Positions 7,016 through 12,321 of a stretch of 18,137 nucleotides of DNA are shown here, piece by piece. Both the position numbers and the translations under genes were made by a program. Where the stretch lies: NCBI GenBank assembly GCA_964506075.1, contig CAZDKO010000030.1:1-18137 (forward strand), read 5' to 3'. Origin of the DNA: CAZDKO01 sp964506075 [NCBI: uncultured bacterium] (GTDB lineage: Bacteria; CAZDME01; JAYEMH01). The notes beneath the pieces were generated by a model. It was not told the origin of the DNA, made no database searches, and saw nothing but the letters and a program-made list of their open reading frames with translations. Each line of letters starts with the position of its first letter. Position 1 is the first letter of the stretch.

Positions 7016-8398
7016 TTAGAATTTAACTTTGCAAGAACCGGTTACAGCCGTAGTTGAATCTGCTCCCGTGGCCGAATTCTTAAAAACATCGCCAGGAAAA
7101 TAATGCGCTAAGCCCAACCCTAAACATACATCATCTGTATATTTATAGGTCACGGTTAAATCTACTTCGTTACCGAGACTATCGTCTGTCTGACAAGCAG
7201 AATTACCGACAAAGCGATTTTCCTGAGCAATGTAATGATAATAGGCAACAGAAATATTCAACGGCTCAATGGGATCAAAACCACCGGCCAACCTGATAAC
7301 ATGAGCGTTACTCATCACGTACTCTTTGAAAATTTCACCGTAAACTTCACTGGTGTAGAAAGGATAGAACTGATTCATATCCCCGCTCTGATCAGACTCT
7401 TCACCAGTCATAAATACCCACATTGCATCTACGAACGGATTATAAGGATTACCGCCAAATTCGTATTTAGCGCCTACATAACCACCAAACGCACTTAAAT
7501 CAATAGCGGGAACACCGGCTTCTGATTTAGCGTATTTACCGAATTCGTAGACACCTTCGACTCTATAGCTTAATCCTTCTACTGGAAGAACATCGCCAGC
7601 CGCTCTGATACCGAAAGCATTCACGGATTCCGGGTCACCAAAAAGCCCTTGCTGATTACGGGCGATGGCATCAGATTTTACGGCGTTAGCATCTTTTTCC
7701 CATAAATAATATCCATCAATTGTCTGACTGTTCCATCCAGAGTAATTTATCTTTACACCAACGAGGTCATCATCAAGCTCTTCTGTATCCTGGATAGTTG
7801 ATTTTTCATCAATCTTGGCATACATCAAATCTAATCTCCAAGGCTCTGCATTATAAGCGACAGTGATGGCATCAAAAGGATCAATCTTCCACATATGAGC
7901 TTGACTTCTCTCTTTAACGATGTAAGGATTTGCATCTCCGATTAAGAACCCTTCTCCCCAGGTAATATACTGACGACCAAGGACAGAATCAATCGGATAT
8001 CCGAACAACTCCATTAGAGCAACCTTTGCTTCTTCAAGTTCTATGTTCAAATCAGAAGGAGTTTCTCCGCCTAATCCCCAAATCCGGTCAGCCTTAACTG
8101 ACACCAACGCTTTAACATTCTCATCTAAGTCTGCGGATACATACACAATGGCCAGAGTTCTAAAAAAAGATTCATCTTTGGTTTGTGTATAAGGAGTGGC
8201 AATTCCTGTTCCGTCGAGAGATTGTATAACCGTGCTGGAATCTTTGCTTCCAATTTGAGTTCCCTGTTCGTAGTTGGAACTCCACTGGTAATACATATCA
8301 ATCTCGCCGCCGATTTTTACATTTTTTACACCGGCAGAAGCCAAGGTTGGAATGAAAGCTACCATGCAAAACACTACTAATAACGCTATTTTTCTCAT
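7016..8398 (-). CDS. Outer-membrane beta-barrel (porin-like) protein, function unknown
   Basis: A 460-residue secreted protein. The first 22 residues (MRKIALLVVFCMVAFIPTLASA) form a clear Sec signal peptide with an ASA cleavage site. The mature part shows many short amphipathic, Tyr/Trp-rich strands (for example VKIGGEIDMYYQW, WRLDLMYAKI, VDLTVTYKYTD, CLGLGLAHYF). The last residue is Phe (CKVKF), the usual BAM-recognition ending of outer-membrane barrels. GRQYITWGEGFLIGD (about 140-154) recalls alginate-export/DUF1302-like barrels, but I cannot confirm the family. Solute specificity is unknown. It is a single-gene unit with its own promoter, a long structured leader, a very strong Shine-Dalgarno (AAGGAGG, 8 nt before the ATG) and a strong terminator, which suggests an abundant and regulated protein. 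Confidence 0.85.
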   Translation of the reverse strand: MRKIALLVVFCMVAFIPTLASAGVKNVKIGGEIDMYYQWSSNYEQGTQIGSKDSSTVIQSLDGTGIATPYTQTKDESFFRTLAIVYVSADLDENVKALVSVKADRIWGLGGETPSDLNIELEEAKVALMELFGYPIDSVLGRQYITWGEGFLIGDANPYIVKERSQAHMWKIDPFDAITVAYNAEPWRLDLMYAKIDEKSTIQDTEELDDDLVGVKINYSGWNSQTIDGYYLWEKDANAVKSDAIARNQQGLFGDPESVNAFGIRAAGDVLPVEGLSYRVEGVYEFGKYAKSEAGVPAIDLSAFGGYVGAKYEFGGNPYNPFVDAMWVFMTGEESDQSGDMNQFYPFYTSEVYGEIFKEYVMSNAHVIRLAGGFDPIEPLNISVAYYHYIAQENRFVGNSACQTDDSLGNEVDLTVTYKYTDDVCLGLGLAHYFPGDVFKNSATGADSTTAVTGSCKVKF

Positions 8399-8437
8399 TC
8401 CTTAAACCTCCTTAAATACTTTGATTATATATAAATT

Positions 8438-8478
8438 AAAAAGCTTTAAATTTTAACTAAACCACAAACGTTTAAAGC
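8438..8478 (-). terminator. Terminator-like hairpin inside the barrel gene leader (possible attenuator)
   Basis: On the minus strand GCTTTAAA (8471-8478) pairs perfectly with TTTAAAGC (8443-8450) across a 20-nt loop and is followed by five T residues (8438-8442). It lies about 40 nt before the barrel start codon and upstream of its Shine-Dalgarno, so full termination here would silence the gene. The stem is A+U-rich and the loop large, so it may be weak or conditional. It could also be a chance palindrome in A+T-rich DNA. Confidence 0.4.
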
Positions 8479-8498
8479 CTGCATCATTCTCTATCTCA

Positions 8499-8570
8499 CA
8501 TCACCTCGATAATCCCGGCTTCTTCAATTTTCTTCACCCCCTTTTTTGCCTTTATGGATTATCTGTGACG
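8499..8570 (-). promoter_or_regulatory. Structured 5' leader element of the barrel gene (unclassified stem)
   Basis: On the minus strand GATAATCC (8556-8563) is perfectly complementary to GGATTATC (8508-8515). Beyond a small internal loop (A8564 against 8505-8507), CGTCAC (8565-8570) pairs with GTGATG (8499-8504), with one G-U. The apical 40 nt are purine-rich and include GGGGGTGA (8534-8541). The element starts about 14 nt after the predicted transcription start. I do not recognise a known riboswitch class. The pairing is seen directly; a regulatory role is inference. Confidence 0.5.
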
Positions 8571-8590
8571 AGTAAGCCAAGGTTGAAAAA

Positions 8591-8619
8591 AGTTTAACAT
8601 ATCCCTATTTATCTGTCAA
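8591..8619 (-). promoter_or_regulatory. Sigma70-type promoter of the barrel gene
   Basis: On the minus strand a perfect -35 TTGACA (8614-8619) is followed after 17 nt by -10 TAAACT (8591-8596), predicting a start near 8584. The transcript would have a leader of about 185 nt before the barrel ATG at 8398. It sits 50 nt after the stop codon of the upstream lipoprotein gene. Confidence 0.75.
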
Positions 8620-8669
8620 GTAATTTTTAACTTGTTTTAAGGATAATATATTATAAAGAGTCAAGTAGT

Positions 8670-9128
8670 CTAACGGGGCGCAACGGAAATAGTTATCAAG
8701 GTCTTTCCCTTTTGCGGTTCTATCATCACAATACAGCTTTCACGCCCTTTTTCAAAATTAAGAACTATTTTTTCAAATTCTACCTGATTAATTAGGGTCC
8801 AATTGTAACGAGGCATCTGTTCAGTAAAAAATTGTATCAGGTTAAGGGTTGATTGTCTACCGACATACCGAAGCAGAGCCACCCGGGTTTCCTGATTCTT
8901 AAAAGCATACGAACTCTGAAGGTCAACCAGAAAACCAACGGGAACAGGCAAATCATCAAAACGTAAATCCGGATTTACCGCCACAATTTCATCCGGTTCC
9001 AGAAGAACGTGCTCTTCAGATTCATCTTTCTGTATTATGCTGGTAAAAGCCGCACAACCGGTCAAACAAAAAAGAAGAATAAGTAAATTTAATAATAAAA
9101 CAACTTTATTATTGTTGTCTCTGAACAT
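8670..9128 (-). CDS. Small hypothetical lipoprotein
   Basis: A 152-residue protein with a lipoprotein signal peptide: MFRDNNNK, a hydrophobic core, then the lipobox LTGC with the modified cysteine at residue 25. The mature part has a DLPVPVGFLVD segment, LRYVGRQSTLNLIQFFTEQMPRYNW and a short basic end (TISVAPR). I recall similar small lipoproteins in Omnitrophota and deltaproteobacteria, but no function is known to me. The start at 9128 is chosen because GGGAGG (9133-9138) lies 4 nt upstream and the ATG follows the PHP stop as TAA-G-ATG. A start at 9152 would put the ribosome-binding site inside the gene and give a less usual signal peptide. It is coupled to the PHP gene, and a promoter for the next gene follows it. 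Confidence 0.8.
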   Translation of the reverse strand: MFRDNNNKVVLLLNLLILLFCLTGCAAFTSIIQKDESEEHVLLEPDEIVAVNPDLRFDDLPVPVGFLVDLQSSYAFKNQETRVALLRYVGRQSTLNLIQFFTEQMPRYNWTLINQVEFEKIVLNFEKGRESCIVMIEPQKGKTLITISVAPR

Positions 9129-9129
9129 C

Positions 9130-9783
9130 TTACCTCCCTTCCACTCTATCAATTAAATCCTGTGAGTTTTGCCACAATATTTTAATTTCTTCCTCACTTA
9201 AACCCGCTCCCCTGGCTATAAGTTCGGCTTTTTTCTTTTCCATCAAATCATCCGGCCCGTGAGAATCAGTATTAAGAACTAATTTGGCTCCGGAAAGACC
9301 GGCCATTTTAGCTACGTGCCCATTGGTATAGCAGTGGCCCCGGCGGGTAGTAATTTCCAGACAAACATCATTTTTGCCGGCTAAGCGGGCGTCTTCCAGA
9401 GTGATTAACCCGGGGTGAGCTAAAATGTCAGCGCCTATTTCTATAGCGATGCGATTAGTCCCCGGAATAACCGGCTCAACAATCGTTTCACCATGGACAA
9501 CAATTAATTTTGCTCCTAATTTTTTAACGGCTTTAACAAAATCAGGCAGCTGTTCCGGTAAAACATAACTGATTTCTGCTCCAGGAATCACCAGAACCTT
9601 TTGATTCTTATTCAAATCTTCAGAAACCTGAACCAGGTTTTTTATTACCGACGCATAATTAGAAGTATCAACGTGGTCGGTGATGGCGATAACTTTATAA
9701 CCTTTCTCCGCCGCCCGCGCCACTAATTCCGAAGGTAAAAGGCAGCCGTCACTTAATAAAGAATGAGTATGTAAATCAATCAT
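9130..9783 (-). CDS. PHP-domain metal-dependent phosphoesterase-like protein
   Basis: A stand-alone PHP domain of 217 residues. The metal-binding signature is nearly complete: His5 and His7 in DLHTHS, Asp36-His37 in ITDH, Glu70 in PGAE, His97 in VVHGE, His123 in AHPG, His150 in TTRRGH, and Asp173 with His175 in NTDSHG. Stand-alone PHP proteins include histidinol phosphatases and nucleotide or nucleic-acid phosphoesterases; the substrate here is not predictable. The start is set at 9783 because the protein then begins MIDLHTHS, the usual PHP opening, with AGAGGA just upstream. An in-frame ATG at 9825 would lie inside the tRNA gene and is rejected. The gene follows the tRNA by 9 nt and ends 1 nt before the lipoprotein start. 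Confidence 0.88.
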   Translation of the reverse strand: MIDLHTHSLLSDGCLLPSELVARAAEKGYKVIAITDHVDTSNYASVIKNLVQVSEDLNKNQKVLVIPGAEISYVLPEQLPDFVKAVKKLGAKLIVVHGETIVEPVIPGTNRIAIEIGADILAHPGLITLEDARLAGKNDVCLEITTRRGHCYTNGHVAKMAGLSGAKLVLNTDSHGPDDLMEKKKAELIARGAGLSEEEIKILWQNSQDLIDRVEGR

Positions 9784-9793
9784 TGTTTCCTCT
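9784..9793 (-). promoter_or_regulatory. Ribosome-binding site of the PHP gene abutting the tRNA CCA end
   Basis: The minus-strand bases between the encoded CCA and the ATG are GAGGAAACA (9784-9792). With the final A of CCA they make AGAGGA, 4 nt before ATG 9783. This decides the start codon and shows that the tRNA and the translation signal are directly adjacent. Confidence 0.7.
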
Positions 9794-9870
9794 GGCGCCC
9801 CAAACCCGATTTGAACGGGCGACACCAGGTTTAGGAAACCTGTGCTCTATCCAGGCTGAGCTATTGGGGC
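9793..9870 (-). tRNA. tRNA-Arg (anticodon CCT), CCA encoded
   Basis: A complete 78-nt cloverleaf can be drawn on the minus strand. The acceptor stem GCCCCAA pairs perfectly with TTGGGGC (9797-9803), with T8-A9, D stem GCTC/GAGC, and anticodon stem CAGGT/ACCTG with loop TTCCTAA (anticodon CCT). The variable loop is 5 nt, and the T arm is GCCCG-TTCAAAT-CGGGT with one G-U pair. The discriminator is G, followed by encoded CCA (9793-9795). It reads AGG arginine codons. The gene is likely transcribed from 9973-10000 and runs without a terminator into the PHP gene. Confidence 0.96.
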
Positions 9871-9880
9871 GACGTATTAG

Positions 9881-9927
9881 AACGTGTAACGTGTTAAGTG
9901 TTACGTTTTAAGTGTAATGTGTAAAGT
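9881..9927 (-). repeat. Degenerate heptamer-like tandem repeat upstream of the tRNA
   Basis: Read on the plus strand, this 47-nt stretch divides into about seven imperfect units of 5-8 nt: AACGTGT, AACGTGTT, AAGTGTT, ACGTTTT, AAGTGT, AATGTGT, AAAGT. It lies between the predicted promoter and the tRNA 5' end, so it would be in the precursor leader. No coding potential is seen. Its role is unknown; it could be a decayed microsatellite. Confidence 0.6.
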
Positions 9928-9972
9928 AAATAAAAAATTCTTCTTAATAATTAACTTTAATGTTATTTTTAT

Positions 9973-10000
9973 ATTCTATCACAAAGTTAATTCTCTACAA
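9973..10000 (-). promoter_or_regulatory. Probable promoter of the tRNA-Arg / PHP / lipoprotein unit
   Basis: On the minus strand a -10 TAGAAT (9973-9978) is preceded by TGA, an extended -10 TGn element, and by a -35-like TTGTAG (9995-10000) at 16 nt. Transcription would begin near 9966, about 96 nt before the tRNA. A weaker alternative nearer the tRNA, a TTTACA followed 16 nt later by TAACAC, overlaps the repeat. Confidence 0.45.
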
Positions 10001-10034
10001 ACAAAAAAGATTGACGGATAGTATTCTTATTTAT

Positions 10035-10334
10035 CTATTCTGTTTCTGTTTTCGGCCGATTCCTGACTAAGGCAATTTTTTTATTCATATTCCGGTATCG
10101 CACCACCCCAATCACGCTGGTGACGATGCCGGTCGGAATACACGTAAGACCCACTATCCAGAACCACCCTTCCGAGGAGAAGTGCATGATTGAGACACCG
10201 GCAATCAAGAGAGCTACTCCGGCTCGCAGGTACGCCATAAGGGTCCGTTCATTGGACAGGAGAGTCCGGTCAATGGCTAACTCGTCCCGCAAGATGAGGT
10301 CATTATGGTCAAATCGTGAATAGGGCGTATTCAT
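10035..10334 (-). CDS. DUF202 (YidH-like) small inner-membrane protein
   Basis: A 99-residue protein with the DUF202 opening DELAIDRTLLSNERTLMAYLRAGVALLIAG (about 17-46), followed by a second hydrophobic segment (about 58-80) and a basic tail. The family is small membrane proteins of unknown function; related domains occur at the end of VTC polyphosphate polymerases in fungi, which does not predict a role here. AAGG lies 6 nt before the ATG. It follows the DUF4019 gene by 73 nt, with a stem-loop in the gap. Sampled lines are about 52-53% G+C against about 33-47% in sampled neighbours, so transfer or different ancestry is possible. Confidence 0.85.
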   Translation of the reverse strand: MNTPYSRFDHNDLILRDELAIDRTLLSNERTLMAYLRAGVALLIAGVSIMHFSSEGWFWIVGLTCIPTGIVTSVIGVVRYRNMNKKIALVRNRPKTETE

Positions 10335-10368
10335 ATTATACCTTAATTGTTTATTTAATGCTGCTCAT

Positions 10369-10390
10369 CAGGCGGGTAAGCCGTCGCCTG
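10369..10390 (-). promoter_or_regulatory. Intercistronic stem-loop between the DUF4019 and DUF202 genes
   Basis: CAGGCG and CGCCTG form a perfect 6-bp stem, and GG/CC inside the loop can extend it. No T-run follows on either strand, so it is not a standard terminator. It may affect mRNA stability or processing, or simply be an inverted repeat. Confidence 0.45.
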
Positions 10391-10407
10391 CCTGGATTGT
10401 CCGGTTC

Positions 10408-10830
10408 CTATTGAATATAGTAACCGGACACTTTCCATTTCCCGTTTTTATCCATCATCGGGGTAACTGTCTCAATTGACTCTTTCTTGTTTTCAAACGA
10501 AGTCTCAAACTGAATAACAACGTACTCTCCGTCCGGCGCGCCGGGCAAAGATGTTTCAAAGGTGCTACTCTTCATCTTTCTGGAAACGAGTTTTCCCAGT
10601 GGTCTCCGCACCGCCTGTAACGACTGCTCCCACTGTTCCGGTTTAACCGCATTCCTGAAGTATTCCGCCGCTTCTTTCCAGCTGTCTGAATACCTCTTTT
10701 CGTCTACTAAGTTCAGCCATTTCTCAGCCGCCAAAACCGCCGCCTTTTCTTTCGCTGAATTCTCGGCCATGGCAGGAAGCATCGAGAAAATTAGAGCCAT
10801 AATTACCAGGCACGTTATTCTACGCTTCAT
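10408..10830 (-). CDS. DUF4019 secreted protein
   Basis: A 140-residue exported protein of unknown function. Residues 1-22 (MKRRITCLVIMALIFSMLPAMA) form a Sec signal peptide with an AMA cleavage site. The mature part matches the DUF4019 pattern as I remember it: AAEKWLNLVDEKRYSDSWKEAAEYFRNAV, then RRPLGKLVSRK, LPGAPDGEYVVIQFETSFENK, VTPMMDKNGKWKVSGYYI. A periplasmic location is likely. A GGAG lies about 10 nt before the ATG. It starts 83 nt after the apt stop, and no convincing promoter was seen in that gap, so it may be read through from apt. Its sampled G+C (about 53%) is above that of apt. Confidence 0.85.
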   Translation of the reverse strand: MKRRITCLVIMALIFSMLPAMAENSAKEKAAVLAAEKWLNLVDEKRYSDSWKEAAEYFRNAVKPEQWEQSLQAVRRPLGKLVSRKMKSSTFETSLPGAPDGEYVVIQFETSFENKKESIETVTPMMDKNGKWKVSGYYIQ

Positions 10831-10913
10831 TTCTTATTTCTCCTTTTTTTTACTCAACACAAAAATCAGCCGCCTTATGACAAAAAATGTCTGTCACTTT
10901 TTTAAAATTTCCG

Positions 10914-11426
10914 TCAGAATTTCATTAGAGAAAAAATAGGGTATTTAATTTTTTTACGCCCGTTTAAAAATGCAAGTTCAATTAAAAAAGCTACCTCAAT
11001 AATTTTCCCCTTCATTTTTTCAATTAATTTACAAACCGCTTCAGTCGTTCCGCCGGTCGCCAATAAATCGTCAATTAAAACAACCCTCTGACCTTTCTTA
11101 ATGGCGTCGCGGTGGATTTCTAATTCGGCGCTCCCGTATTCCAAATCATACTTTACCTTATGGGTCTGGTAAGGCAGTTTACCTATTTTCCGGACGGGAA
11201 TAATACCTATGCCCAGCCGATGAGCCAGAGCGGCCCCGAAAATAAAACCCCGGGATTCAACCGCCACGATTAAATCAATTTTTTTATCTTTGTATCTTTT
11301 TACAAAAGCGTTAATGGCTTTCCGATAGGCTTTGCCATCCATTAACAACGTGGTGATATCTTTAAAAATAATGCCTTTTTTGGGAAAATCAGGAATGTCT
11401 CGGATTTTAGATTTTAAGTTTTCCAT
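10914..11426 (-). CDS. apt: Adenine phosphoribosyltransferase
   Basis: Salvages adenine by transfer to PRPP, giving AMP. The 170-residue length is typical. FPKKGIIFKDITTLL (14-28), ESRGF (57-61), YDLEYGSAELEIH (93-105) and the PRPP-binding loop VVLIDDLLATGGTTEA (115-130) are all present. The start ATG lies inside the 3' end of the sigma factor gene (13-base overlap), with GGAGA about 10 nt upstream also inside that gene, so the two are co-transcribed and possibly coupled. Confidence 0.97.
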   Translation of the reverse strand: MENLKSKIRDIPDFPKKGIIFKDITTLLMDGKAYRKAINAFVKRYKDKKIDLIVAVESRGFIFGAALAHRLGIGIIPVRKIGKLPYQTHKVKYDLEYGSAELEIHRDAIKKGQRVVLIDDLLATGGTTEAVCKLIEKMKGKIIEVAFLIELAFLNGRKKIKYPIFSLMKF

Positions 11427-12289
11427 TGTTTTCTCGTCTCCATACTTTGTTTAATAGCTAAATGTCTCAATTTTTTTAAGGCCGCTTTTTCCAGTTGTCT
11501 GATTCGCTCGCGGGTCAGTCCCATTTTTTTACCGGTTTCTTCCAGCGTGCAAACGGGCGTATTATCCAACCCGAACCGGCAGCGCAATATCTCCGCTTCC
11601 TTGGGCGCTAATTTCGCCAGCAGTTCCGTAACTTTCTCCTGCTGCATAATTTCGTTAGTCACTTTTGAAGGAGAAGCAACCGAGGTATCCTCAATAAAAG
11701 AAAGCAGCCGGCTTGAGCCCTCGTTATCTAAATCCCCTTCCAACGATTCGGGAATCTTTATTAATTCTTTTAACTCCCTTATTTTTTCAACCGAAACTTT
11801 CATTTTTTTGGCAATTTCTTTGCTGGTTGGTTCACGCCCTAATTTTTGTCTCATTTCTTTCTCGGTCTTCCGCCAGCGGGAAATTAACTCGCTTAAATAA
11901 ACAGGCAGACGAATGGTCTTGCCCTGGTTGGCTAAGGCCCGGATAATCGTCTGCCTGACCCACCAGCTGGCGTAGGTGCTAAAACGATAGCCCTTTCGGT
12001 AATCATATTTTTCCACCGCCTTGATTAAACCCATATTACCCTCTTCAATGAGGTCAAGAAGAGGCATTCCGAAATAAACATATCTTTTAGCCACACTGAC
12101 TACCAATCTTAAATTGGTCTTGATTAATTTTTCCCAGGCCCGCGTATCGCCTTTTTTGACCCGATAAGCCAGACTTAACTCCTCTTCGGGAGTCAGTAAA
12201 GGGGTCTTCTTTATCTCGTTAAGATAAATCTTTAAAAGATTATCAGTTGAGCTTCTATCTTTTTTTTCTGTTCTTTCCGAATCCGTCAT
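11414..12289 (-). CDS. RpoD/SigA-family RNA polymerase sigma factor lacking region 1.1
   Basis: A sigma70-family factor of 291 residues. Region 1.2 spans about 18-48. Region 2 is highly conserved (DLIEEGNMGLIKAVEKYDYRKGYRFSTYASWWVRQTIIRAL, 79-119), including the -10 recognition and melting helix. Region 3 runs from about 130 to 208. Region 4 ends in a helix-turn-helix, TLEETGKKMGLTRERIRQLEKAALKKLR (248-275). The acidic region 1.1 of large primary sigma factors is absent, which suggests an RpoS-like or group 2 alternative factor, although some bacteria have short primary ones; the rest of the genome would decide. An in-frame TAA directly before the ATG fixes the start; AGGAG is 13 nt away, longer than usual. 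It starts 32 nt after the ppdK stop. Confidence 0.93.
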   Translation of the reverse strand: MTDSERTEKKDRSSTDNLLKIYLNEIKKTPLLTPEEELSLAYRVKKGDTRAWEKLIKTNLRLVVSVAKRYVYFGMPLLDLIEEGNMGLIKAVEKYDYRKGYRFSTYASWWVRQTIIRALANQGKTIRLPVYLSELISRWRKTEKEMRQKLGREPTSKEIAKKMKVSVEKIRELKELIKIPESLEGDLDNEGSSRLLSFIEDTSVASPSKVTNEIMQQEKVTELLAKLAPKEAEILRCRFGLDNTPVCTLEETGKKMGLTRERIRQLEKAALKKLRHLAIKQSMETRKQWKT

Positions 12290-12321
12290 TTAAAGATTAT
12301 CACTCCTTTTAAAATAACCCT

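Noticed and set aside
8446-8487. 13-codon frame starting ATG-ATG in the barrel leader as a leader peptide gene
   Set aside because: The nearest usable SD is about 16 nt from the first ATG, and the frame runs through the hairpin with no run of regulatory codons.
8499-8584. Known riboswitch classes (c-di-GMP GEMM, fluoride, T-box) for the barrel leader
   Set aside because: The conserved core sequences I remember for these classes are not present; the element is left as unclassified.
9784-9825. N-terminal extension of the PHP protein starting at 9825
   Set aside because: The first codons would be the 3' half of the tRNA-Arg gene, and the PHP domain begins properly at 9783 with its own ribosome-binding site.
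10011-10039. Plus-strand TTGACG followed at 17 nt by TCTATT as a promoter
   Set aside because: No plus-strand gene follows; it would fire into the DUF202 gene in antisense, and the -10 match is poor.
10335-10340. TATAAT directly before the DUF202 start codon as a -10 box
   Set aside because: No -35-like sequence lies 16-18 nt upstream and the position would give a leaderless message, while AAGG at 10341-10344 is a plausible ribosome-binding site.
10878-10896. TGACA/TGTCA inverted repeat between apt and DUF4019 as a terminator
   Set aside because: The stem is only 5 bp, the T-run lies in the loop rather than after the stem, and the following bases are TAAGGCGG.
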